From NCBI GenBank assembly GCA_024734555.1, contig JANPWX010000097.1:821391-885390 (forward strand): a stretch of DNA of 64,000 nucleotides, written 5' to 3'. The DNA comes from Trochalopteron elliotii. Lineage: Eukaryota > Chordata > Aves > Passeriformes > Leiothrichidae. Under the pieces are notes generated by a model. The model saw only the letters and a program-made list of their open reading frames with translations. It was not told the origin of the DNA and searched no databases. Of this stretch, positions 36,293 to 48,254 are shown piece after piece. The number at the start of each line of letters is the position of its first letter. Position 1 is the first letter of the stretch. The translations under genes were made by a program, and so were the position numbers.

Positions 36293-37821
36293 CTGGCTGA
36301 GACATGAGCAGCCCTTTCTGCTGTCTCCAGTGTTGTGTGTCAGCCCAGGGAACAATGGGAGGGAACCCAGGAGGTCGCTGGCAGGAAGTGCTGCTTCCCC
36401 TGGATAATTAACCGGCTGGGAGACTGAGGAATGAAGATAGCACATGAGACACACATAGTACAAACTGCTAAAACAATAAACAAACAAACCAACGACCATC
36501 ACTTCCTTTTCTTATATTGTTAAGGCTGCTTCCTTAACTCAGGTTGCCCCAAACCCACCCCTCAAAAAACAGCCTTTTAGGCTCATAAATTCTTAACCTC
36601 TTCACTGCCAGTTCTTGCTGAAGGCACAAATACATTTTTGCCAAGGCGATGGCCAGCACGGGGTCTGTGGCTCCTCCTTGGAACTTGCTGGATTAACTGG
36701 AGATTCCTGTTTCTGAAAGCAATAAAGGCATTTTTACCAAAAAAATCAATGAAGAGAGACTTAGCTTGGCCATAAGGCTGCATGGCTGTAACACCGTGGT
36801 ACCAGGGCTGCTCCTCCTGTAGGTATCAGCTTCCAGATAAGCAGGTGACACAGTCTGGCTCTGAAGAGGATAATTTCCAGAGAAGCTGGCCTCAGAGCCA
36901 AAACCTAGAGGAAATCTGGATCAGGACTTTGTGTCTCAAACCCAGCTTTCACATCAAGCCATCCTCTGATGTGCCATTGTTTCACCATCTCTGTTGGAGG
37001 GAGGTCAGCTGCACAGCCAGTGCTTGCTATTATCTACACTGGTGAGCATCCAGTTGCACACTTCCACTGTGATCCTCTCCTCTGACTCCAGGCAGACTTA
37101 TTTGCATGGTTTTCTCTCCCATCCAAACCATTCTTTGGAGAAGTTGCTGCTTTGTTCTTTCTGACCTGCTAACACCAGAATTATGAAAGCAGAAATCGGG
37201 CAGTGGCAATGCCAATCCCCGCCTCCCTCCAGCTAATTTTTCCAGATGTCTCATTGAAGAGTAGTCAGAGATTGTTTTTGTGCACAGAGTGTCATGTGTG
37301 TATTTATCTCATGGAGACCAGTGCCAGTAGCACCCAAGAGCTGAGGTGACTATGTAGCCCACGTGGATGTCATTTCACCATGTCCTCAGCAAAACACTGC
37401 CAGCAAGAAGGTGCAGCCAAGAATTTTTGGGGAGAAATTAGGCTGATCCTGCTGGAACAGGGAAATTTAGTTTTCAAAAGAGATGTTGATGTTTCTCCTC
37501 ATCAGCCTGCAGATTCACAGCAAGGTGGGAGCAGTGGTACTCAGAACTGTGGCCTGTGGCCTGTCCCTGGCCTGACCCCCTCCTGGCAGCACTGGCAAAG
37601 GCTGTCCTGGGGCAGGTCCTGGCTGCTGCAGAGTGCTCCCAGCTGGCAGCTTATTTGTTACTACTTTAAATACCCACTGTTTGTGTTAGGCACAGACAGA
37701 AATCTGGTAAACTGAAAAGATGACATTTAAAAAATGAAGTCTCTCAAATAGATGCTTAATCTTTCTAATAAGGATGTAATCGGCTAAATATAATGATTAA
37801 CAGTTATGCAATAAGTCCATA
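36293..37821. other. non-coding block, no recognised gene
   Basis: Frames of up to 111 codons (37380-37715, plus) lack any family signature. A minus-strand frame at 36583-36783 gives a basic peptide but has no splice support. No repeat was recognised. Confidence 0.55.
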
Positions 37822-37901
37822 TCATACAATCATAGAATTATACACTCAGAGAATTACAGAATCACAGAACAGTTTGGGTCAAAAGGGACATTAAAGATCA
37901 T

Positions 37902-38129
37902 CTAGTTCCAAGCCCTGTGCCATGGGAAGGCATATCTTCCACCAGACCAGTTGCTCAAATCCCCATCCAAGCTGGCCTTGAACATTTCCAGTGATGGGGC
38001 ATCCACAGCTCTGAGCAAGCTCTCCCAATGTCTCACCACCCTTACAGTGAAGAATTTCTTCTTGATATCTAATCTAACTCTACCCTCTTTCAGTTTAATG
38101 CCATTCCCCCTTGTCCTGTCACTACACAC
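37902..38129 (-). pseudogene. CR1 ORF2 C-terminal remnant
   Basis: This frame encodes the last conserved part of the CR1 ORF2 protein. The basic, aromatic motif RLDIKKKFFTVRVVRHW is followed by a leucine-rich tail (SLEMFKASLDGDLSNW). It lies downstream of, and is out of phase or stop-separated from, the piece at 38288-38527. It is a dead fragment of the LINE, not a host gene. Confidence 0.85.
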
Positions 38130-38287
38130 CCTTGTAAAAAGTCACTTTCCGGCTCTCTTGTAGCCTCCCCTTAGGTACTGGAAGGCTGCTGTAAGGTCAC
38201 CTTGGAGCCTTCTCTTCTCCAGGCTGAACAATCCCAGCTCACTCAGTCTGTCTTCATGGGAGAGGAGCTCCAGCCTCTTGATCATCT

Positions 38288-38527
38288 TCATGTCCCCCTG
38301 GGCTTGGTCCAGCAGATCACCTCCTTCCTATGCTGGGGACCCCAGAGCTGAACGCAGAACTTCAGGTGGGGTCCCACAAGGGCAGAGCAGAGGGTCAGTA
38401 TCCTCTCCCTTGCCCTGCTGACCATGCAGATACAATTGACTTTCTGGGCTGCAAGTGCTCTCTGCCAGGGCATGTTGAGCTTCTTGTCAACAGACAAGTC
38501 CTTCTCCTCAGGGCTGCTCTCAACCAA
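38288..38527 (-). pseudogene. CR1 ORF2 reverse-transcriptase thumb-region remnant
   Basis: This frame holds a conserved stretch of CR1 ORF2 just C-terminal to the reverse-transcriptase core: a region around DLSVDKKLNMPWQRALAAQK, followed by PHLKFCVQLWGPQ. The catalytic core upstream is missing because the LINE copy is 5' truncated. It is a non-functional fragment. Confidence 0.85.
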
Positions 38528-38690
38528 TTCCCTGCTCAGCCTCTACTTGTGCTTGGGATTGCCCTGACCCAGGCATGCAGGATTTTGGCCTTGTTGAACT
38601 GTACTAGATTTGCACAGGCCCATCTCCCAGACCTGCCAAGGTCCCTCTAGATGGCATCCCTTCCCCCCAGTGTGTCAACCACACCACCCA

Positions 38691-40520
38691 TATTAAAACA
38701 TAGCTGGTGAAGCATGGTTTAACACTTGGTATTTAATTAATCTGTGAAGACTTTCCTGCTTAATCTAAATTGCATTTATATCCCACAGATTAAGGTGCAG
38801 TGCTGGAAGTTTTGCCAGTAGAACTGTTGCTTTAAACACTGTGACACCTGAGGCTCTGGGGTGGCTGGATGGGGCTGACTTTGTGCATCAGGGTGCTGCT
38901 CACAGACCCCTCAAACTGGGTCGAGGCCTCACTTCTCCCCTGCCCTTCCCAATAGAAGAGCTGTGTCTGTAGTTATCCTGCCTGCTGCCTCCTCAGGAGT
39001 CCTGCCTGGCAGCTTTTTACCCTCACTGGAGCATAGTTACAACATCTGCTGCTGCCAGCTCTGGCATACCATCACATAGACAAAACAAAGCATACAGTGA
39101 AAATCTTCAATGCTTCCTGTGTGTGTAGCTGAATGGATGAGGACAGACAAGGGACACCACATGGAGAAATAATGAAAACCAGTTATAGAGATTAGGGAGT
39201 GTGGTAGGAAACCTGCCACCAGTGTGGATTATCACAGAAAAGATCCACTGTCTTCTGCCATGGATACTGCTACTTCAGCTCTGCTCAGCAATTCTCTGCA
39301 TGCTGTCAGCCAAGGCCAGCCACCCCACATCAGGTCCTCTGCTGACACACAGGAAAAGGGAGCCCGGAGAAATGGTCATGGAGGTGGTGTGGAAGGGACA
39401 AGGGACTGTGGGTCCTTCTGCTCTTCTGTGACTGATGTCTACCAAGTGCACTTGACATGCTTTTTTGAGAGGTGTGGGAGGGATGATGGGGGGAACACCT
39501 CTCCCTCTCCCTCTTGGGGAGATCAGCCTTCCTCTCACAGAGAAATGCCTCTCCTTGTCAGGTTTCCATCCTTAGTGCCTAGTATATATTGGCACATTTA
39601 AGGACTCAGTGTTTTTGAAGCTTTTCTTTTCTATTGCCAAAATCCCTCTGTGTCAGAGTGTGTGTCTCCAACAGTGCAGAGTCAAGTGGAGAAGTGATGG
39701 ATTTGCACATTGGAACTTCAGTGGAAAGGAAGAAATGTGGAACAAACTCTTCCTGAGCCCAATTTCAATTTCAGAGGGCTTCCAGCAGCCAAAGCCACTT
39801 GTATGGTGCCATTGCCATGAATTCTGCAAAATGATGCAGTGTTCAACCAACTGCAGAAGCAAGATGTGGAAGAGTGATGCTGTGGGAACAGCTTTGAAAG
39901 GAGCTGAGAAGGGACAGGTGTGCTGCTACATCAGGGAGGTGCTGTAAAAAGCCCAGTTCCTGTTTTCATGTCATGAATCAATGCTTTCACCTAAATCTCT
40001 TTGCTAACTGATTCATTACTGTATGTCATGCCAACAGCAGGCTTCTGCTGTATGCCTCTTTTCACAGTGTTATACAAAATAAAAAGGGTTTTACAGTCAA
40101 ATAAACAGTTCAACAGTTTACAGTTTAAATTAAATAGCTTTATTTCTCATAGAAAAGATTGGATGTGTGCTGTTTGAGACTTTACATAAGGCATGGATGG
40201 ATCATCCAGAAGATTATGGAAACTCATTTTTTAGGCACCAGCAGTTCTCTTTTTTCCCTCTTTGTAAATGCTCAGTGATTCTGTGCAGGAAAGCTGCCCT
40301 GAGAGCCTCAAGGAATAGCACAATTAGACATGGAAACTAGCTCCCTGTTCTCAGAGGACCAAAACACAATCCCTAGCTGGCTGTGGCACTAAACATAATA
40401 TAAAACTGCCTGCACCAGGAGCCCCCAGATTCCCAAAACCCTCTGTATGATGTGCTTGAGAGACTCCTAAAAGTATCAAAACTTTACTTGCAGTCATTGG
40501 ATTGGAAAGGCAGGTGTCAT
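38691..40520. other. non-coding block, no recognised gene
   Basis: Frames of up to 125 codons occur on both strands at 39201-39947 without a recognised domain. The 40070-40150 part carries AATAAA-type signals in both orientations in AT-rich DNA, with no exon to attach them to. Confidence 0.5.
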
Positions 40521-40642
40521 CCTTCCCTTCCCTTCCCTTCCCTTCCCTTCCCTTCCCTTCCCTTCCCTTCCCTTCCCTTCCCTTCCCTTCCCTTCCCTTC
40601 CCTTCCCTTCCCTTCCCTTCCCTTCCCTTCCCTTCCCTTCCC
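40521..40642. repeat. perfect pentanucleotide microsatellite (CCTTC)24
   Basis: Twenty-four uninterrupted CCTTC units occupy 40521-40640, followed by CC. The tract is pure pyrimidine on the plus strand and pure purine (GGAAG) on the minus strand. It forces Ser/Leu/Pro/Phe or Gly/Arg/Glu/Lys repeats in every frame, so frames through it are artefacts. The absence of any interruption suggests a young, variable locus or assembly smoothing. Confidence 0.99.
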
Positions 40643-41954
40643 AGAAGAAATGTCACTTGGGGAATCACTGGTTTAAGAGGATGTTCTGGGTTAAGCAGGG
40701 TGCTCTATTGCTGGATTTTCCATCCCTTGCACCTCTTACTGAAGACTGAAAAAGGCACCCAGCTTCAGACATTGAAACACACAATAACACACATTAGTGT
40801 GTTTGCCAGTGGGGAGCTTGGCTTTCATACCAGCTCTGGCTGTAAACCTAATGGGATGGCTGAACTGGGAAAAGAATGAAGATTGGAAAATACAGTTTGG
40901 AGATGTATATGGCAACTTGCTTTCTTTACAGTTTTGAGCAATGAGACTATCCTGAACACTCCCCTTTGGTCTTGTGCTGAGTGTTCAGAGGGATATATAG
41001 GCAAATGTAGAATTTGCCAGAGCTAGTATGCCCACAGACTGAGATGCAGGACAGTTGTCAGAGCTGTGAGTGCTGGCAGGTGATTTCAGCTGCTTTCTGC
41101 AGTGTGTGTGACCACAGCAAGGTGGTGGGCAGCAGAGAGAGGAGACAGAAGTGGAAGAGGTGCACTATAAATTTCTTGTATTCTCCCCCATGAAGACACA
41201 GCTTGATTCAACTAATGGCAGTAATTGGAGATAATACTTTGCTCAGAGTTCCCTAGTTCCTTTATAATTAACTTGGGGAGTTTATATATATATTTTTTTT
41301 ACCTACAGCAGCCTGTCATATATGTGGTGTGAATTTGTTGAATTTTTCTACGTGTTTTCTTTTTTGCCTTTCTGCATTGTATTCCCCACCTCCCTCTGTG
41401 CTTGAATTCCATGACAAAATCTGGCTTTTTCCATTCATAGATAAATAGAACATTACTGATGGAAATTGCCACCTCTTAAATCTGTGAGCTGATAAAGAGG
41501 AAGTGCTTTTTGGGCCCATGACCAAGAGTGGCACCTATGAAGTCACTATTAATACCTTCTGTTCTAAAGGCATAGGCCAAAGGTGGTACAGACATGTTAA
41601 GTGACTTGCTGATACCAGCTGCTAGAATTAGAAACACATCAGGATCTTGGTGTGGTCTGAGAAGAAAGGTTTTACAGTTCTTGTTTTCCTGACAGGGAGA
41701 TTAGCTAGGACAGCTAAAGCAGAATTTAGGTTTAGATTTGGGTATTTATGCCAATTAGTCATCTGCTCGGATTACCAGTTCATTACTTGAAAAAGCATTA
41801 ATACAGCCAGAGCTGAAATCAGGGCCTTGCTTTTCTTTTGCCATCTTTCTCTCACCCCAGCTACTTCACACCATGTGTCCAGTGGGAAGGATGCATACAT
41901 TGGTAGCAGATGTAGGTGGATATCTACTCAGTGGCTGTATCTGTCCTTCCTCTA
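40643..41954. other. non-coding block; weak SINE-like patch
   Basis: No gene was recognised. A short stretch at about 41593-41650 (GTTAAGTGACTTGCT...GCTAGAATTAGAA) resembles the antisense core of MIR-type SINEs, but it is too short and diverged to call firmly. An alternating TATATATATA run followed by T lies at about 41283-41300. Confidence 0.45.
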
Positions 41955-42372
41955 GTATATCCCTGGATAAGAATAAGCTTATGAATTTCCTGAAATTTAG
42001 GTTTGTATTTAGCCTAAATTTCTGTCTCTTTCCTATGAATTTTTGTAATTATCACCTGAATCTGCTTGTGCTTTTGGTCTTTGCACTATTCATTGGCAAT
42101 GAATTCTACAGTTTAACTTGGTCCTGTGTGAAAATGTACTTCTGCTCTTTTTTATCTTGCAGCCTGATGATTTCTATGACAACTCCCACCTTTTGAATTG
42201 CAAACATTAGTGAGTAATATTCCCTGCTGAGTTTTTAGAAGCACTTCTGATAATCATTCTTGACATTCTGCATGATTTTCCTCAATCACGTATCTCCTTT
42301 TTAAACCTAAGGAGTCCTATGCTGTTTAATCTTTTCTTATACACCAGCTATATTGCTGATGATAATTCCATA
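41955..42372 (-). mobile_element. ancient CR1/L3-like LINE relic, minus strand
   Basis: Read on the plus strand, the block matches in order the antisense of old amniote CR1 3' regions. It has GGCAATGAATTCTACAGTTTAA at about 42092-42113, TGTGTGAAAATGTACTTCT at about 42125-42143, a piece like CTTGCAGCCTGATGATTTC, and TTTAATCTTTTCTTATACACCAGC near 42325-42349. No frame survives. The mismatch level is much higher than for the CR1 at 37822-38690, consistent with an insertion early in reptile/bird history. Confidence 0.65.
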
Positions 42373-45300
42373 GTTAGTAAAAAATTCTGGTACTACCAAA
42401 AACTAATAAATTGCCTGAACAGACAGAGAGAAAAAATTTGTTTTCCAATCCACAGAGCCTCATTTAAGATAGGAGGAGGTGCAATGTAAAACGCAACTGA
42501 ATATTCTTCTAAAAATGGCTGCCTTAGCATAGTATGATGTCTTGTGCTTTTTAGAAAAACACAGTTTTCACTACCAATTCAACGGCACAGAAATCTAAGC
42601 AACTGTTCTGAAATGATATCCAAATTAATGATTTTTGAGCATTGTCCTTTCCCTATAAGATCTGAAATGAGAATTAGTATTTTTCAAATGCTTCATATGC
42701 TACATGCTCATGAGGACAAATTACACGTGTTGTACCTACAAATACCCATGGCCATGTATTTTTAATTTAACTCAGATACTGATGTCAGTAACCAGAGAGA
42801 CAACACAGATGCTTTGGGTCTCAGACCCAGATGTTTTGGTTGCTGTGACAGCACCTGTGCTGACTCTGTTGGCAGCACAAGCAACCCCAACACAACTGCT
42901 GTCGCTGCACAGTCCTCAGAGGAGCAAACAAGCCTGGTCCTCTCGTGGCAAGGCCCTGGGTAGCAGCCTGAACATGATGCAGAGGTTTATCTTCATTGCA
43001 AAGGTACCTCAGAAGCTGAGGGGGAAGCATGAGTGAAGCTGTTAATATTTTAGTTCTTTTGTTCTCTGAAGAGCGGAGGGAAGAAAGACATAGTTTGTTG
43101 TTAGAACAAAGCAAGTGGGGTTTTTTCTCCATTCACGTTAGAATGTGCAACATAGGAGAGGACAGAGATGAGGACACCCTGGTCAGGCACCTGCACCAAA
43201 GTGGGGAGGAAATGGCAATAGCTCAGATGTTTTGGCAACTGGCAATATGGGGAATTCATTTAAACTGTGACTTAGTGAGTAGGCTACGCTGTGTAACCAA
43301 ATCTTTCACAGGGTCACTGGAGTGATTTAATGTTTCATTTCACACTTGTTAATAAATTAGTCTTTCTTTCCGTCACTTTGCAAATATACCTTAAAAAAGG
43401 CAGGATAGAGGTGGAGAAGTGCTTAAAATACTCTATGTATAAACCACTTCTTTTTATTTGTATGTCCATAAACAGTTTATTTCAGTCTTGATGCATTATA
43501 TCTGCATGAGCACAGATGCCAGGCCGTGGTGTTCATGCATACCTTCCAGAGAGGAACAGTGCTTGATGATTTGGTGAGATGTCAGTGCTTTGTTAAAGGG
43601 AAGTCCAGGTATACTTGTTGACTTTCCTGTTATCAAATGAGTAGTTAGAGGATACAGGGTTTTGTTTTCAGTTGGGGATTTTTTTTTGTGTTTTGTTTTG
43701 TTTGTTTTTTTCCACAGGCAGGTTGTTATTATTGCTGAGAAGATGGGACATATAATGCAAATGACAAAATCAAGATGATGCCCATATTACCAAGCAGCAA
43801 AAAACAATCAAATGAAAAAGAGAAGTAGTAGGAAAAGTCTTGACAAGGTCATAGTGCATGCCAAAGACGCTGCATGACCATGAAGATGTATCATACCTAA
43901 CCCAATTAACAAGGTTATTTAAATGTGAAAAAAAATCATGATTCAATCAAGGTTTGACTGAAAGCATATGAAGAAAGGTAGCCATCAAAGATTAGCAACA
44001 GAGAGCAGGGAGGAATACATATATATTTTCTTCTTGTCAGTAAAGTATTTTCCAGTCATAAGAGTGTCTTGTGCCGCATGCTGATCTCACAGATGGTACC
44101 GTAAATCAAGGCTAACTCTGAAAGTGTCAGTGGAATTATCTGTGTGTAAATGGTATCTGAATTGGTCCCTAGCTGTGAAAGAAAGGCATTGCCTTGGGGC
44201 AGAGGCACAGATAGGAGAACTAAAGGGTTTGTTTTCCCCTCCTTCCTCCCCCCACCCTTTTTTTTTTGCCTTGGAGTCTGACTCACTTTGTGATTTTGAG
44301 CATTTTGCATAATTCTTTTGCCTTGGTTTCCTCCCTGCAAAGTCAGCTGGTAGTTCCAGAGGAGATCTTGAGTGGAAAAGTTTGATTATGGAAATTGCTA
44401 TGGAAATGCTTTTTTATTACTGTTAATGGAAGCAATATAATACATTAGAAAATTTTAGCTCAGTCAAGGGACTTTGAGGGCAAAGGGCTCTGCAGATTCA
44501 CCAGCAGCTGGTTTTTGAAGTACCAGCTATCATGCTGTATGATGAAGAAAACTTTCAGCTTTGAGAAAAAAATACCACCCAAGAGTGAAGGAAAGAGTAC
44601 AATCCTGTGACGCCATGGGTCAGACTTCAAAACTCAGTCTAAGTTCCTTGTGACTCACGTGTGAATTCAATGTCAGCCAGTAATGACCACAAGCCATTCT
44701 TCTTTGACGTCTGTTCAGTTTATATTAAATGTGAGGATGTTCTGCAGTATTTCTGTAGATGAACAGGAATTTAGAGGTCTGTTACCTCAAGGAGAGATTC
44801 TGGGCTTGTCCAGCCTGTTTCACTCTTTCTCTATCCTTCATTCCTACTCCAAAGGACACACCTAACTTTTGGTTAAAGATTGTGAAGGGTGAGATCTGTG
44901 CTGGTTGTCTATTCAGTGTCAGGAATATGCATTAAAACATCAGGGCATGTTACCACAATAATCTTATTTAAATTTGAGTAATGGATGCTCACATATCAAA
45001 AATCCTACCTGTGTACTATATGTGTGCTGATGTGCTGCCAGAAGGCAGCAAACTGGCAACCTAGTGGTAGCAGTGAGAGATCAAAGCCAGTGAGTGATGT
45101 TATTCTAATGTATCAGATAAATTACCAAGTACTAAGTAAAGAAAAAGAGATCTTCTGAATTTGGGAATTTAGTTTCTGGAAAGAAAAATTCAGAAGCCTG
45201 CTCACTGTGAACACATCCTTCAGGTTTTTAACAGACGAGGCTGGGCTGTGCCAGCAATAGAAGTTTTCTGGCCTTTACTATGATTCTGGACATAAAAATG

Positions 45301-45528
45301 GGATTAACTTGGCCTAAATGTGGCCAGGTGTCTGGCCTCCTTCCACCATCAGTGGAGAAAACAGAGGTGATTTATCCAAGATCTCTCTGTCCCTGAGCTG
45401 TGGAGGGAACCCATTTAGACCCGATAGTAACTTATGGACAGATACAATAAGCAAGATGAATTGCTCTTTTAACACTTCATATGTTTAACAAATTGCACAC
45501 TTTCCCCACAATTGTGTATAAGGTCTCT
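42373..45528. other. non-coding block with T-rich tract
   Basis: No exon was recognised. A T-rich tract with GTTTT units runs at about 43679-43712. A mixed C/T tract lies at about 44238-44269. Frames of up to 110 codons at 42704-43325 overlap on both strands. Confidence 0.5.
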
Positions 45529-45640
45529 GTTTTACACAGAGAGAGGAACGTGAGGCTGAGGTGAACTGACTTCCCCAAGAGACAGACAGCAATGCAACTG
45601 AGTTCAAACACAGATGCATCTGAGTCCAGCCCCCACCCTT
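45529..45640 (-). repeat. MIR/L2-like ancient repeat, minus strand
   Basis: The plus strand shows the typical antisense order of MIR/L2-type 3' cores. TTTTACACAGAGAGAGGAA comes first, then GAGGCTGAGGTGAACTGACT, then TTCCCCAAGAGACAGACAGC, then ACTGAGTTCAAACACAGATG, then CTGAGTCCAGCCCCCACCCT. Each piece is diverged but the order and spacing are right. The call is from memory of the consensus. Confidence 0.55.
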
Positions 45641-46753
45641 CTTCCTCTGCCTCTATCCTACTGTCTTTTAAGCTTGTACTGCCTCCCAAGGACAACAAAT
45701 GACTACTCTCTGTGCAGGAAACCATTTCCACTTCATGGGCATAAAGAAGGGTCAAAAAATATGGCTGAGTTGACAAACACAGCCAGCTCCATCAGGCAGG
45801 TTTTGAGATTTAGGATTTCTTGTGGGACTTACGGGGCTTATTACCAAACTTGGCCAATTTCAGTTTTCTAAAGTAGGGTGAAATTTTCAGAAAATTGGTT
45901 TTGTGAAGAATTATGCAGTGATTTACCTGCCTTGCCTGGCAACAGCATTGCATCGTTGCTGTTGTTCTTTTTGCCAAGCATATGGAAGCTGAGTGCTCCC
46001 TGGCTAGTATCCAGACATCCAAAATTGATGGGAATTGCCATGAGGGTTCTAGCTAATGGGAGACATAAAAAATGAGGCCTGTTTTATTTTTGCTTGTTTC
46101 TTTTCTTATGAGGGTTTTCTTTGCAGAACAAACCTAGATATGACTGTGTGCAGCATATTTCTTCTGTGTTGTCCCCCTGGGGATGACTTACACCAAGCTG
46201 TGATCAGTTTTGCTGTTCCAGCCCATTGGGCTCATCAGTTTAGTCAACTGACTTTTTAAATGACCCTATTTTTCCTGACTTTGGAAAAAGTGGCAGGAAT
46301 CTAATTGCACTTCTGGGCATGGGATGTAACGCCAAGGTGGTGGGATGAAGGAAGAGGAGGACTCTTCTTCTCAGAAGGAGAAGAGGTTGCTGGCCAAACC
46401 CACTGAGGTGGCTTGGGTGATTTGCAAGTCAGCCATCAGTACCCAGGACACACTTTAAGCTCGGAGCTGGTGTCTGCACAATCCGGTGTAGGATGCTCAG
46501 TGGTTTCTTATCCACAGGGACAGATGTAACAGAGAAGCTTAGATATGCACCTGTAGCTAGATTAACTGTTTGAGGGCCTATCTTCTTCAAGCCATTAGAG
46601 CCTGGGGTCCCTCTTCACAGACTGCTATATTTGAACTCTCTGGACCAAACTGTAGATTAATAGCTCTGTAGATGGAGAAATATTTTTTTTCTTAAATTGC
46701 AGTTCTGTTTCATTTTATGTGGCTTGCTAGATTAAGTTTTAGAGCTGTCTCAG
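45641..46753. other. non-coding block, no recognised gene
   Basis: Ordinary sequence. Short frames on both strands; no repeat or exon was recognised. Confidence 0.55.
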
Positions 46754-46802
46754 TTTTTTGGGTTTTGTTTGTTTTTTTTTTGTTTTTTTTTTTTTTTTTT
46801 TG
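46754..46802. repeat. T-rich homopolymer tract
   Basis: About 49 bases of T are broken by a few G, ending in a T run of about 20. A second T/C tract lies at about 46849-46865. On the minus strand these are A tracts and give a meaningless Lys-rich frame. Confidence 0.95.
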
Positions 46803-47506
46803 TGCAAAGTGAGACCAGAAATTTTTACTGTTGTACAGTTTTGAAAGCTTTTTTTTCCCCCCTTTTTGCCATAAGCAAAGCTCAGGAAATCGAAGGTGAT
46901 TCATCTTTAAGCAGCAAGTGATTTAAACCAAACAATGCTTTTTGATTTATGATAATGAAAAAGATTGCAGGTCAGATGAAAACTCACACTGCACCAATTT
47001 TTATGATAAGTATCATTACATTCCTGCACTCAACTAATGCTCCACTACCAGTTTTATTTGTGCATTTTACTTATATTAAAAGTTTTTATTTTGAGAATTT
47101 ATTGCCAGGGTGTGATTGGCAGCCTTGGAAAAGGCAGTGTGCTATTCAGAGAATGGATATAAAATTTCCTCATGCAGCTCTGCCTTTGTGCTGCAGCTCA
47201 TCAGGACCACAACAAAAAAGTAAAAGAACATGAGACCACCTTTCTGTGGTCAGATTAAAAGTATTACCTGGTGTCTTGTCTTCTACAGTCACTCATAAGA
47301 GCTGCCTGGGGACTACCATGAAAGAAAGGGAAAAGCAGGGTAATATTTGCTCCCCAAAATTTTCACAGTCACCAAGAATTTGTGGCTCAGAGATTTCCCA
47401 TGCTGAAGTTTCACATGATAGGCATGCTCACAGCATTACCACATACACACACAAAGGATACACAGTATCCTGTGGCAAGATGTTCCACTTTCTTAGGTGC
47501 ATATCC
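46803..47506. other. non-coding block, no recognised gene
   Basis: Mostly AT-rich sequence without a recognised exon or repeat. Confidence 0.55.
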
Positions 47507-47550
47507 TTTTTGTTTGTTTGTTTGTTTGTTTGTTTGTTTTTGTTTTTGTT
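47507..47550. repeat. (TTTG)n microsatellite
   Basis: About eight tetranucleotide TTTG units run from 47507 to 47540 and pass into TTTTTG variants to 47550. The length is typical of a mildly variable microsatellite. Confidence 0.95.
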
Positions 47551-48254
47551 AATTGGTCACCAGCAGGTTTCTTTGGGTACTTCCCAGTTTTGAACTGAAA
47601 AGGGGGTTCCCATATCCCTAGGTCTATGTCACTCTCTGGGAAGACTATTTGGTTTTTGAATCTTGATTTAAGCAACAGAAATTCCTTTTATGCTAACTTC
47701 ATGCCTAGACCTGACTTAGAGGGCATGGCTATTAAAACCATAAAGTATTAATGAACATTAATGATGGAGTCAATCCCAAGATTTTTTTTAAGCAACTGAT
47801 TTTTGATTTTTAAACTAAATAATGTATTTCACTTCTCTTGTGGATTTATAGCTGCTGGAAGTACTTCTCTGTCATGCTTTTTATTTTTTTTCCTGCAACA
47901 TAAATTTAGACAGCTTTTTTGCTTATTTAAACTTAGCTTTCATGAATCTGCTTGACTCCAGGAGCCAGAGTTTTAAGAAATGGGTCAAGTACAGTAAAAC
48001 TGAAGACAAAGCCATAAGAGCTTGCAACATTAAGATATTCACAGTGTTGTAGTTGTTTTCTTTTCAGAAAACTCATCCAGGAAACATCTAAACCATCCTG
48101 TACTTAGGCTGCTCCAGAGAGTCACAGCTGGATTCTGTGCTTAGGAAAGAGAATCAGGGAAAAGTAGGTCTGTGAAGTGCCTGTTAATATCATTTGGCTC
48201 ATCCCCCCTCTCTGAGATAGGATTTCTGTGCCATTGTCCAAGCTAGACTTAAAT
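47551..48254. other. non-coding block, AT-rich
   Basis: No exon was recognised. It may contain unrecognisable outer parts of the ancient CR1 that follows. Confidence 0.5.

Larger units (their letters stand above)
37822..38690 (-). mobile_element. CR1 LINE, 5'-truncated, minus strand
   Basis: This is an unmistakable CR1 retrotransposon in reverse orientation. The left end (37822-37869) holds the degenerate TCATAGAAT/ACAGAATCA-type 3' terminal repeats of CR1, followed by the conserved 3' region. On the minus strand, parts of the ORF2 reverse-transcriptase C-terminus are readable in broken frames: [16 protein letters not shown] within 38288-38527, then RLDIKKKFFTVRVVRHW within 37902-38129. Similarity ends near 38690, so about 870 bases of the 3' end survive and the copy is 5' truncated, as most avian CR1 copies are. 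Frameshifts and stops separate the two readable pieces, so it cannot make a working enzyme. Confidence 0.95.

Noticed and set aside
40351..40879. Frames rich in Ser-Leu-Pro-Phe (plus) or Gly-Arg-Glu-Lys (minus) repeats
   Set aside because: They are direct translations of the (CCTTC)24 microsatellite.
42821..43132. Possible minus-strand LTR suggested by a GATAAACC motif near 42984-42992
   Set aside because: No matching TG...CA inverted ends or target duplication could be found, and the polyadenylation hexamer is imperfect.
43679..43716. Strong-looking splice acceptor (long T/G tract followed by CCACAG)
   Set aside because: All frames following it meet stops quickly and no exon-like sequence or donor follows.
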